From Lachnospiraceae bacterium (GTDB taxonomy: Bacteria; Bacillota; Clostridia; Lachnospirales; Lachnospiraceae), in the NCBI GenBank assembly GCA_017618075.1, contig JAFZUY010000045.1, positions 1 to 64,000 on the forward strand: 64,000 nt of DNA, read 5' to 3'. Position 1 is the stretch's first letter. The number at the start of each line of letters is the position of its first letter. Made by a program: the position numbers and the translations under genes. This document shows positions 25,247-33,674 of the stretch, piece by piece. The notes under the pieces were generated by a model. That model made no database searches, had not been told where the DNA came from, and worked only from the letters and a program-made list of their open reading frames with translations.

Positions 25247-26316
25247 GAGTAGCCACCGAAGAGGAAGACAGACTTCTTCAAAAAATATCATTTTTGGAAA
25301 GTGATATTTACAATCTTGAAAATGAAGTGATGCTTTGCGAGTCAGAGGCAAAGGGGGTTCGCGAACAGAGGAGAAGGTATACGGTAAAATTTTTTACCGT
25401 TATAGTTGTCTGCGCTTTTTTAATTATTCTATCATCAGGTTATCTTATTAATATAAAAGCCGACTGGCGCCTTACCGTGGCAATTTATCTCGGTTCGGGC
25501 GGCCTCGGATTTTTTGCTCTCGGATTCCTTATATACACAATTATTTTCCTTGTAAGATATTTTGCCGCAACTTCAAAATCTGCATCCGCCGCGGCATTTG
25601 CAGAAAAAATCGGCGTTGAAAATCTCGATGAAAAAGAGACTGTAAATCTTGCCAAATTATCCAATCTCAAAAAGAATATAAAAGATAATCGTACATCGCT
25701 TGATGAGAATACAAAAGCTTATTTTGAACTCAAGGAAAAGAACGATAAGATTTTCGACGAAGAAATTGCTTCGGGTAAAAGAAAGCCCGATTTTAATTTT
25801 GATGCTTATAACAACTATATCGAAGTTACAAACGAATGGATTGATTTCAACAAACTTAAAGTAGAGCATTTAAGATTATCCAACCGTAAAAAGGTTCTCG
25901 AAAAAGAAGTCGAAGGTATGATTTTAAATGAGGATAAATGCAAAAAAAGCATAATCTGGTTTTCTATTCTGATTCTTCTTCATGTCGCTACCATTATTGC
26001 TCTTATTATTTCTTCAAATTTTATCGAACCTGAGCTGGTTCCGATTCTTAATATTGTAATTGTTATTTTCTTTATGATTACCGGAATAGTGGTGATTATT
26101 AATCTTGTTAATTTCATCACCAAACTTCCTTATATTTCCGATTCAACATTGGCTCTTTTTGTAGCAGACAAGCTTGGTATTGATCAAACCAAAAAAGATT
26201 TAAAAGACATGATGGCGGAGATAGATACTTCAGCTGTTAAGATAAATGATTTATCCGAAAAGATAAAAGAATATAAAGATATGTTTGCCAAACAGAGAGA
26301 CGAGAATTTTTCATGA
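25243..26316 (+). CDS. four-helix membrane protein with coiled coils, unknown function
   Basis: 357 residues: N-terminal coiled coil (about 5-45), two membrane helices (about 50-73 and 78-108), a long charged coiled-coil central part (about 120-225), two more helices (about 233-256 and 263-290), and a final coiled coil. The ends should all face the cytoplasm. No catalytic motif seen and no family recognised. It overlaps neighbours on both sides by 4 bases (ATGA), placing it between the 76-residue protein and plsC in one operon behind sigH. Confidence 0.8.
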   Translation: MRVATEEEDRLLQKISFLESDIYNLENEVMLCESEAKGVREQRRRYTVKFFTVIVVCAFLIILSSGYLINIKADWRLTVAIYLGSGGLGFFALGFLIYTIIFLVRYFAATSKSASAAAFAEKIGVENLDEKETVNLAKLSNLKKNIKDNRTSLDENTKAYFELKEKNDKIFDEEIASGKRKPDFNFDAYNNYIEVTNEWIDFNKLKVEHLRLSNRKKVLEKEVEGMILNEDKCKKSIIWFSILILLHVATIIALIISSNFIEPELVPILNIVIVIFFMITGIVVIINLVNFITKLPYISDSTLALFVADKLGIDQTKKDLKDMMAEIDTSAVKINDLSEKIKEYKDMFAKQRDENFS

Positions 26317-26945
26317 AACCATCTGATGCACTGGTATACAGATTTTTCCAACCGCTTTTCACATTGCTTTTTTGGATTCTTTACAATCCGAAATACGTGA
26401 ACAAATCTGTTATACCAAAGAAAGAACCCTGCGTAATTGCGGGAAATCACAATTGTATTTTAGACCCGATTTATGTTTATACATCCACCACCAGAGTTGT
26501 GCATTCACTTGCTAACAAGGAATTGCATGACGGAAAATTCGGATGGCTTTTTAAATCGATAGGCTCGATACCTGTTGATATGAAAGCCAAACATAACGGC
26601 GGTGCACTTAATGCGGCAATCGATTATCTAAAAAGAGGCTATGCGATAAATGTTTCGCCTGAGGGTAAGAGAAACTTTACCGAGGAAACGCTGCTTCCTT
26701 TTAAACCCGGTGCTGTTGTAATGGCGCAAAGGACAGGATGTAAACTTATACCGTATGCGGTAACGGGCGATTACAAATTTCGAAGCAGAACCTTAAAGAT
26801 TACTTACGGCGAACCGCTTGATATCAAAGATCTTTCCGTGGAAGAGGCCAACAAACTCTTATATGATACGGTAAAGCAAATGATGATTGAAAATAATTTC
26901 CACCCCAGAAAAGAAAAATTCGTAAAACATAAAAAGAAGGACTAG
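26313..26945 (+). CDS. plsC: 1-acyl-sn-glycerol-3-phosphate acyltransferase (PlsC-like)
   Basis: 210 residues. Acyltransferase motif I is NHNCILDPI (about 45-53, pattern NHX4D, where most relatives have H as the first residue) and motif III is SPEGKRNF (pattern EGxR). Members move an acyl chain to the sn-2 position of lysophosphatidate at the inner membrane face. The first motif residue N rather than G/C before H is within family variation. The next gene is an acyl-CoA ligase 5 bases away, which suggests a shared role in acyl transfer or fatty acid salvage. Confidence 0.88.
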   Translation: MKPSDALVYRFFQPLFTLLFWILYNPKYVNKSVIPKKEPCVIAGNHNCILDPIYVYTSTTRVVHSLANKELHDGKFGWLFKSIGSIPVDMKAKHNGGALNAAIDYLKRGYAINVSPEGKRNFTEETLLPFKPGAVVMAQRTGCKLIPYAVTGDYKFRSRTLKITYGEPLDIKDLSVEEANKLLYDTVKQMMIENNFHPRKEKFVKHKKKD

Positions 26946-26949
26946 AAAA

Positions 26950-28662
26950 ATGGAACAGGTAAAAACACCCTGGTATTCGTCATATGACGGGGTAAGAGAG
27001 CATCTTGAATATCCTGATTATTCTATTTATTTACTTTTGGAAGAGTCGGCTAAAAAGAGAGAAGGACTTACAGCATACAATTACTTTGGAAAAACCGCCA
27101 CGTACAAAGAGTTTTTGGAGCAGATTGATTCGGCAGCGCGTGCTTTTCTTCAAATGGGAGTAAAGCCTAAGGATATCGTAAGTATCTGTATGCCCAATAC
27201 ACCCGAAGCTTTGATTTCTTTTTATGCGATTAATAAAATCGGCGCAGTGGCAAATATGATTCATCCTCTGTCAGCCGAAAACGAAATAAAATATTATGTA
27301 AACCTTACTGAAAGCAAGATTATTGTAACCGTTGATCTTGCTTTAAATAAAATCATTCATATTTTATCCGAAACTAAACTTGAAAAGATTATTCAGGTAA
27401 GCGTTGCTGATTCAATGCCAGTACCTATTAGTGTAGGATACTATGTTAAAAAGGGCAGAAAACTTCATTTTGAAAAATGTGACATTAACATTAAGTGGAC
27501 CGATTTTATTAAGAGCGGAAAGCAGTATGCCGGGGAGACTTTATTCAAACCTGACAAGAATGATACTGCAGCCATACTTTATTCCGGCGGTACCAGCGGA
27601 TTTCCTAAAGGCATTGAGCTTACAAACCTTAATTTCAATGCGCTTGCGCTTCAGAGTGTAGAGATTTGTAAGACTTTGCACGAAGGCGACAGAATTCTTT
27701 CTATTATGCCTGTATTCCACGGCTTCGGACTTGGCATTTGCATTCATACAGCTTTGTATTTAGGAGCAACTGCAGTAATACAGCCTCAGTTTAATGCGGC
27801 TGAATTTGATAAGCTTCTAACCAAATATAAGCCCAATATCATTGCAGGCGTGCCTTCGCTTTTCGAAGTAATGCTTAAAAACAAAAGGATGGAAGGTGTG
27901 GACCTTTCGTTCTTACATCTTGTAATAAGCGGCGGTGATTCACTTTCGGAGAGCCTTAAGTTAAAGGTGGATGATTTCCTCGAAGAGCACGGTTCGGATG
28001 CAAAGGTAAGAGAAGGTTACGGTCTGACAGAATGCGTTACAGGAAGCTGTTTAATTCCTGTAAACAAATATAAAGCAGGAAGTATCGGTATTCCTTATCC
28101 CGATACGTATTATAAAGTCATTAATCCCGAGACACTTGAAGAAATGCCTTACGGTGAGGACGGTGAGATTGTTTTATCAGGTCCTACCGTTATGAAGGGC
28201 TATTTAAACGAGCCTGAAGAAACCGCCAATACCTTAAGATTACACAAGGACGGTAAGGTATGGCTTCATACGGGCGATTTAGGATATATGGACGAGGACG
28301 GATTCTTATTCTTTAAGCAGAGAATCAAGAGAATGATTATCTCCTCAGGTTATAATATTTATCCTCAGTATCTTGAGAATATAATTGACTCTGTACCTGA
28401 AGTACTTTTATCATGCGTCATCGGAATCGACCATCCGCTTAAGGTTCAGGTTGCAAAAGCTTTTATCGTACTTCGTGAAGGATATGAGCCCACAGATGAG
28501 ATAAGACAAAAGATTAGAGATGTTTGCGAGAAGAATCTTGCAAAGTATTCCTGGCCTTTCGAATACGAGTTCAGAAAAGAACTTCCCAAAACTCTCGTGG
28601 GAAAAGTAGCATTTACTCAATTGATTGAAGAAGAGAAGGCTAAAAGCGCTAACAAAGAATGA
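26950..28662 (+). CDS. AMP-forming acyl-CoA/acyl-ACP ligase
   Basis: 570 residues of the ANL superfamily. Adenylation motifs: AILYSGGTSGFPKGIELTN (P-loop, about 209-227), YGLTECVTGS (about 357-366), LHTGDLGYMDEDG, and the A10 lysine in KTLVGKVAF near the C-terminus. It should activate a fatty acid to acyl-AMP and then the thioester. Neighbouring plsC suggests it supplies acyl chains to phospholipid, but chain length cannot be predicted. Confidence 0.9.
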   Translation: MEQVKTPWYSSYDGVREHLEYPDYSIYLLLEESAKKREGLTAYNYFGKTATYKEFLEQIDSAARAFLQMGVKPKDIVSICMPNTPEALISFYAINKIGAVANMIHPLSAENEIKYYVNLTESKIIVTVDLALNKIIHILSETKLEKIIQVSVADSMPVPISVGYYVKKGRKLHFEKCDINIKWTDFIKSGKQYAGETLFKPDKNDTAAILYSGGTSGFPKGIELTNLNFNALALQSVEICKTLHEGDRILSIMPVFHGFGLGICIHTALYLGATAVIQPQFNAAEFDKLLTKYKPNIIAGVPSLFEVMLKNKRMEGVDLSFLHLVISGGDSLSESLKLKVDDFLEEHGSDAKVREGYGLTECVTGSCLIPVNKYKAGSIGIPYPDTYYKVINPETLEEMPYGEDGEIVLSGPTVMKGYLNEPEETANTLRLHKDGKVWLHTGDLGYMDEDGFLFFKQRIKRMIISSGYNIYPQYLENIIDSVPEVLLSCVIGIDHPLKVQVAKAFIVLREGYEPTDEIRQKIRDVCEKNLAKYSWPFEYEFRKELPKTLVGKVAFTQLIEEEKAKSANKE

Positions 28663-28684
28663 TTTATAAATGAGAGGGATAGCA

Positions 28685-29857
28685 ATGGGATTGTTTAAAA
28701 AGAAAGAAGAGATAAATCAAGGTAAAGATTTACCTTTATTTGATGTACCATTTCGAAAAAGAGTAAAAGACTGCTGGGATTATTTTCTTACCGAAGAAGT
28801 TAATCTCAGAAATCTGATTGATTCAAAAGCAGGTGCAAATGCAATCTGCGATGAATTAAATAAAATATTCGGTATTGCTTTTGAAAATGTATATGCCGAA
28901 GTTGGATTTAACGGTGAAAAACATGATTTGATACTAAACTTAGAAGGAGACTGGTCCAGACTGTTTTCTCTTGCGTATTTTAAGAGAATGGCTCCTGCTG
29001 AGGTTTATGATAATTGGAATATTATTGTCGGAAGACGGTCAAACGGACAGGCGATAAACAGATTTGAACTTAGACTTGGCAATAATTCTGTCAGTGCGGA
29101 AGATATTGATATTTGGAGTAATTGGCAAAACGGATATGTTGATTTGGAAATATACTGCAAGAATATGCTTCCGCTTATAAAGAATGAAAAATCTCAGGCG
29201 TTTCAGCTAATGTTTATTCTTTTGGACCAGGCTGTCGGCGAACTGGCTGAAATGAAATATATCGCATCAATCGATTTTTTGGACAATCCAAAGAATGAGG
29301 CTCCATTGAAACTGGACGGACTGATGGATGATTTTATTTCTAATCTTTCACTCTCAAAAGAAGAACTTATGAATGCTGAAAGGTATATTGATCTGTACAG
29401 TGTTTATCAGTTACAGCCTGATGAAAACGCAACGGATGGCCTCAGAAGAGATGTATTTGGCGGATCATCCTGTCTTATCCCTGTTTTAAATGATTTCAGG
29501 AATAATAAAACATATATTGTTGATTCGTTTGAAAAAGACGGCATTTCTGCGGGTTATATCTTTTATCCTTTGGACTGGGCATCCGGCAATGATCGCTCAG
29601 CAAAGATTCTTGATTTCAGAGATTCTGTGATTGATGAGATTGAAAAAAAATGTGGTAAAGAATGCTTTAGTTTCTTGGGCGGAGCCACAGGAGTAAATTA
29701 TGGATATCTGGATTTTGTTGCATATGACTTAAAAGCAGTAACCGATGCAATAATAGATATTTTCAGTAAATCTGAAGTAAGTTTTGTAAAATACCACAGC
29801 TTTAGAAAAAGCACCGAAACAATTACTGTATATGATGCCCGAAACAGAAGATCCTGA
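28685..29857 (+). CDS. protein of unknown function
   Basis: 390 residues from ATG 28685, selected because GAGAGGG precedes it; the frame continues upstream to 28670. Soluble, mildly acidic, no signal peptide or membrane helix. It starts MGLFKKKEE, followed by an alpha/beta region with FENVYAEVGFNGEKHDLILN and a C-terminal region with FLGGATGVNYGYLDF. I do not recognise a family. It may form a transcript with the small membrane protein at 29887. Confidence 0.75.
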   Translation: MGLFKKKEEINQGKDLPLFDVPFRKRVKDCWDYFLTEEVNLRNLIDSKAGANAICDELNKIFGIAFENVYAEVGFNGEKHDLILNLEGDWSRLFSLAYFKRMAPAEVYDNWNIIVGRRSNGQAINRFELRLGNNSVSAEDIDIWSNWQNGYVDLEIYCKNMLPLIKNEKSQAFQLMFILLDQAVGELAEMKYIASIDFLDNPKNEAPLKLDGLMDDFISNLSLSKEELMNAERYIDLYSVYQLQPDENATDGLRRDVFGGSSCLIPVLNDFRNNKTYIVDSFEKDGISAGYIFYPLDWASGNDRSAKILDFRDSVIDEIEKKCGKECFSFLGGATGVNYGYLDFVAYDLKAVTDAIIDIFSKSEVSFVKYHSFRKSTETITVYDARNRRS

Positions 29858-29886
29858 AAATAAAAGACTAGAAAGAGGCATAAGAA

Positions 29887-30057
29887 ATGGATGAAAGAAA
29901 AGTATTCTTATTTCTTTTTGGCTTATCCACTCTGGTATTAATAATTGTTATAATAGCAATAATAATATTAAGGCTTACGGATATACCGACAGGGATAAAT
30001 AGCAGTATAGATAATTCAATTTACGATGTTTTTCAAGGGATTTTTAATTTTGTTTAA
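29887..30057 (+). CDS. small single-helix membrane protein
   Basis: 56 codons starting at ATG 29887 with AGAAAGAGG upstream, 29 bases after the previous gene and 19 before rpiA. Residues 6-29 form one strongly hydrophobic helix (FLFLFGLSTLVLIIVIIAII), followed by a short polar tail. No homology recognised. The ribosome binding site and position make a real small gene likely. Confidence 0.55.
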   Translation: MDERKVFLFLFGLSTLVLIIVIIAIIILRLTDIPTGINSSIDNSIYDVFQGIFNFV

Positions 30058-30076
30058 TCCGGTTTAAAAGGTGGAT

Positions 30077-30772
30077 ATGATAGATTTGATTATAGATTCA
30101 CAGGAAAACAAAAAGAAGATTGCAGGTATAAAAGCAGCGGATTATATAAAAGACGGAATGATAGTCGGTCTTGGAACGGGTTCGACTGCAAAGTATCTTG
30201 TGGAAAGAGTAGGCGAACTTGTTAAAGGCGGTTTAAAGATTCAGGCTGTTGCTACATCGAAAGCTACTGAAGAGCAGGCTCGTGAACTTGGTATTTCTTT
30301 GCTTGACGTAAATGATGTCGAGTATCTTGATATAGCCATCGACGGAGTAGATGAAATTGACAAAGATTTTAATGCGACAAAAGGTGGCGGTGGTGCGCTT
30401 TTTAGAGAAAAAATCGTTGCAAGCCTTGCAAAAGAAGTTATCTGGATAATGGATGACAGTAAACTCGTGGATTCCATCGGAGATTTTCCTTTACCTGTTG
30501 AAATATTGCCATACGGATATAAAGTCACTCTTAAAAGACTTAAAGACCTTGGATTAAATCCTGTAATGCGTTTAAAGAACAATGAACTGTACGTAACGGA
30601 TAACGGCAATTATATAGCAGATCTTCATATGTCTGCTCCTGTCGATGTAAAAGATATTAAAGAAAAACTCGACAATACCGTAGGAGTATTGGAAACGGGT
30701 CAGTTCTTAAATATGTGCAATTGTATCATTGTAGGGACTGATGATGGTGTAAAAATATTTGAAAACAAATAA
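30077..30772 (+). CDS. rpiA: ribose-5-phosphate isomerase A
   Basis: 231 residues. Family signatures: GLGTGSTAKYLVERV (phosphate loop), AIDGVDEIDKDFNATKGGGGA and REKIVASLAKEVIWIMDDSK, which include the catalytic Asp, Glu and Lys. It interconverts ribose-5-phosphate and ribulose-5-phosphate in the pentose phosphate pathway. The frame also has a GTG at 30071, but AAAAGGTGG fits the ATG at 30077 somewhat better. Confidence 0.96.
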   Translation: MIDLIIDSQENKKKIAGIKAADYIKDGMIVGLGTGSTAKYLVERVGELVKGGLKIQAVATSKATEEQARELGISLLDVNDVEYLDIAIDGVDEIDKDFNATKGGGGALFREKIVASLAKEVIWIMDDSKLVDSIGDFPLPVEILPYGYKVTLKRLKDLGLNPVMRLKNNELYVTDNGNYIADLHMSAPVDVKDIKEKLDNTVGVLETGQFLNMCNCIIVGTDDGVKIFENK

Positions 30773-30780
30773 TTTTTATG

Positions 30781-30809
30781 TTGACATAATAAAAAAATAG
30801 TGTTAGTTT
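30781..30809 (+). promoter_or_regulatory. promoter of the T-box/ligase transcript
   Basis: Perfect TTGACA (30781-30786), 17-base spacer, TAGTTT (30804-30809), leading to a start near 30816 just ahead of the T-box. Confidence 0.6.
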
Positions 30810-30815
30810 AAAAAA

Positions 30816-31085
30816 AGCAATTGAAAATTATTTTTAAAAACTGTGACGAAGACTGCGTCTGATGTCGAATTTTCAGAGAGTCGCCGGTTGGTGTGAGGCG
30901 ATAATTCAATTCTTTCAGCTATCCCTTCCGAGTTGGAATTCCGAAATGAAAAAAGTAGACAATTCCCGTTATGCCACGTTAAGGCACTTGACTTGTTGGA
31001 GTCAGAAGAGGAGGCATCTTCAGTGATGCAATTTGAGTGGTACCGCGGGTTAGCCCGTCTCAAGCAATTGAGACGGGCATTTTTA
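30816..31085 (+). promoter_or_regulatory. T-box riboswitch, apparent isoleucine (ATC) specifier
   Basis: Stem I contains CAGAGAG and the distal loop (GTCGCC GGTTGGTGTGA GGCGAT). The T-box sequence GAGTGGTACCGCGGG ends at 31049, with TGGT to pair with an ACCA tRNA end. The terminator is a perfect 11-bp stem GCCCGTCTCAA/TTGAGACGGGC (31053-31063, 31068-31078) followed by ATTTTT. The specifier was placed by aligning the stem I 3' strand with the pheS T-box in this window, where TTC is followed by five bases and GGAG. Here ATC (30921-30923) is followed by five bases and CGAG. ATC means isoleucine. The T-box call is firm; the specifier is inference, with TAT (Tyr, one register away) the alternative. 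Confidence 0.93.
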
Positions 31086-31163
31086 ATGTGAAAACCTTAA
31101 TCTCAATTCTCTAAGATTTCAACGCGTATCGTTGATTACATTTTTTATGATGAAGGAGAAAAC

Positions 31164-33464
31164 ATGAGCGAAAACAATCAGAATCTTGAATTTAAAATTC
31201 ATGAGGTCGCACGAAGAATCGTTGATTTGAGAGAGGCTATGAACCTTTCCCAGCAGGAACTTGCAAAGAAGATAGGTCTTGATTACGATCAGTACGTAAG
31301 ATACGAATCAGGCGAGGAAGACTTTCCTTTCACATTTATCTACAAAATTGCTAATACCTGTAAAGTTGATATGAATGACCTTTTAACAGGTGAATCACCC
31401 GCACTTTCAGAATATGTTGTAACAAGAAAAGGCGAAGGAAGCGAGATCGTAAGAAGAGAAGGTTTTATGTATCAGAACCTTGCTCCCAATTTTAAGAACA
31501 AACTCGCTGAGCCTTTTTACGTAAAGATTCCTTACTCAGAGGAAGCACTTAATCCTCCTTACCACTTCAATACACATGTCGGTCAGGAAATGGATATCGT
31601 CATCAAGGGCAACCTTAAGATGATGGTAGGTGATTCGGTAGAAATCCTTCACGAAGGCGATGCTATCTACTATGATTCATCCACACCTCACAACGAAATC
31701 GCTCTCGGCGGTGAAGACTGCGAAATCTATGCGGTTGTTATGAACCCTGAGAAGAAGGGCCTTTCCGAAGTTAAGGATAAAGTAAGAACAAATACAGTTA
31801 CCAATACAGATCTTGCAAAGATCAAAAATCCCGTATACGAGAAATTTGTTGAAACAACAGTTGATGAAAACGGTATCTTCAACGGAATCAAATATAAGAA
31901 TACAGAGAAGTTCAACTTTGCTTACGACATTGTAGACGAAATGGCAAAGAAGAATCCTTCCAAGACTGCTATGGTATATCTTTCCGAGCTTAAGGAAGCA
32001 AGAAGATTTACTTTCAAGGAAATGTCCGAATATTCCAACCAGACTGCAAACTACTTTAAGTCTCTCGGAATCGGTAAGGGAGATAAGGTACTCGTAGTAC
32101 TTAAGAGACATTATCAGTTCTGGTTTACAATCCTTGCTCTTCATAAAATCGGTGCAATCATCATCCCTGCAACACATCTTTTAAAGGATCATGATTTCGA
32201 ATACAGATTTAATGCCGCTCACTGCAAGGCAATCGTTTGTACAGGTACAGGCGATGTAGCTGATCAGGCTGAATTCGCTGCCAAGAGATGTCCGGATCTT
32301 AAGATTAAAATCTGCGTAGACGGTCTTCAGAGAAAAGGCTGGCATAATTTCAACGAAGAAATGCCCACATTCTCCAAAGAGTGGGAAAAGCCCGAAGATT
32401 TTGCGTGCGGAGACGATACAATGCTTATGTTCTTTACATCGGGAACTACAGGATATCCCAAGATTGCTGCTCACAATTTCAAATATCCTTTGGGACATTT
32501 CCCTACAGCAAAGTTCTGGCACAATGTTGACCCTAACGGACTTCACTTCACAATCGCCGATACAGGCTGGGGTAAAGCACTTTGGGGCAAGCTCTACGGA
32601 CAGTGGATGTGCGAAGCGGCTACATTCGTTTATGACTTTGAGAAATTCAAAGCAGACGATATCCTTCCTTTGTTCAAGCAGTACAACATCACTACATTCT
32701 GTGCACCCACAACAATGTACAGATTCTTCATAAAAGAAGATCTTACCAAATATGATTTGAGCTCCATCAAGTATGCAACAGTTGCAGGCGAGGCTATGAA
32801 CCCTGAGGTTTACAACCAGTTCCTTAAAGCAACAGGCGTACGTATCATGGAAGGCTTCGGTCAGACAGAAACAACACTTTCAATCGCCAACTTCGTAGGC
32901 GAGAGCAATAAGGTTGGTTCAATGGGCAGACCTTCACCCTTATATGATATCGATATCGTTGATCCCGACGGCAATCCCTGCAAGGTTGGTGAAACAGGCG
33001 AAATCGTTATCAATACGCAGAATGGTGTACCCAACGGTTTGTTCCAGGGATACTTCGAAGACGAAGAGAAGACCAAAGAAGTATGGCATGACGGATTCTA
33101 TCATACAGGCGATACAGCATGGAAAGATGAGGATGGATTCTACTGGTATGTCGGCCGTGTCGATGATGTTATCAAGTCTTCCGGATACCGTATCGGACCG
33201 TTTGAAATCGAATCAGTTATTATGGAACTTCCTTATGTTCTTGAGTGTGCTGTTGTTGCAGCACCCGATGAAATCAGAGGCCAGGTTGTAAAGGCCAATA
33301 TCGTTCTTACCAAGGGAACTGTGGGTACAGATGAACTTAAGAAAGAAATCCAGACATATGTAAAAGAGCACACAGCTCCTTACAAGTATCCGAGAATCGT
33401 CGAATTCAGAGATGAATTACCTAAGACCATCTCGGGCAAGATCAGAAGAGTAGATTTAAGATAA
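31164..33464 (+). CDS. XRE-cupin-acyl-CoA synthetase fusion protein
   Basis: 766 residues with three parts. An XRE-type helix-turn-helix (about 10-75: RIVDLREAMNLSQQELAKKI). A cupin (about 110-195: GQEMDIVIKGNLKMMVGD, EGDAIYYDSSTPHN). An AMP-forming ligase (about 240-766) with MFFTSGTTGYPK (about 422-433), EGFGQTE, YHTGDTAWKDEDG, GYRIGPFEIES and the A10 lysine in KTISGKIRR. The ligase half resembles acetyl/medium-chain acyl-CoA synthetases. The N-terminal half is like XRE-cupin regulators, so the protein may bind DNA or sense its substrate. It is controlled by the T-box at 30816. With an Ile specifier, activation of a branched acid such as 2-methylbutyrate would make sense; this is inference. 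Confidence 0.9.
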   Translation: MSENNQNLEFKIHEVARRIVDLREAMNLSQQELAKKIGLDYDQYVRYESGEEDFPFTFIYKIANTCKVDMNDLLTGESPALSEYVVTRKGEGSEIVRREGFMYQNLAPNFKNKLAEPFYVKIPYSEEALNPPYHFNTHVGQEMDIVIKGNLKMMVGDSVEILHEGDAIYYDSSTPHNEIALGGEDCEIYAVVMNPEKKGLSEVKDKVRTNTVTNTDLAKIKNPVYEKFVETTVDENGIFNGIKYKNTEKFNFAYDIVDEMAKKNPSKTAMVYLSELKEARRFTFKEMSEYSNQTANYFKSLGIGKGDKVLVVLKRHYQFWFTILALHKIGAIIIPATHLLKDHDFEYRFNAAHCKAIVCTGTGDVADQAEFAAKRCPDLKIKICVDGLQRKGWHNFNEEMPTFSKEWEKPEDFACGDDTMLMFFTSGTTGYPKIAAHNFKYPLGHFPTAKFWHNVDPNGLHFTIADTGWGKALWGKLYGQWMCEAATFVYDFEKFKADDILPLFKQYNITTFCAPTTMYRFFIKEDLTKYDLSSIKYATVAGEAMNPEVYNQFLKATGVRIMEGFGQTETTLSIANFVGESNKVGSMGRPSPLYDIDIVDPDGNPCKVGETGEIVINTQNGVPNGLFQGYFEDEEKTKEVWHDGFYHTGDTAWKDEDGFYWYVGRVDDVIKSSGYRIGPFEIESVIMELPYVLECAVVAAPDEIRGQVVKANIVLTKGTVGTDELKKEIQTYVKEHTAPYKYPRIVEFRDELPKTISGKIRRVDLR

Positions 33465-33470
33465 TAATTT

Positions 33471-33547
33471 TGTGCCAGAGGGACGGTTCTTCTGGCACAT
33501 TTTTTATAAAAATATGAAAAATAGAACAACAAGAACCGTCCCTCTGG
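33471..33547. repeat. GGGACGGTTCT palindromic repeat, copy 2, including a terminator
   Basis: Two nested structures share bases. A perfect 17-bp inverted repeat joins CCAGAGGGACGGTTCTT (33475-33491) and AAGAACCGTCCCTCTGG (33531-33547). A local 9-bp hairpin TGTGCCAGA/TCTGGCACA (33471-33479, 33491-33499) is followed by a run of six T and works as an intrinsic terminator for the gene ending at 33464. The core equals that of the repeat at 11821. Confidence 0.85.
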
Positions 33548-33674
33548 TTCGTTTTTTAAAAAAATGATAGATATTTATTTATCAATGTGTTAGTATATTA
33601 TCGTTGGTTTAAAGGTTAGTTAGTTGATACTAATTTCATTCACGTTTAAGTGTTTTTATAAAGGAGATTTAATT

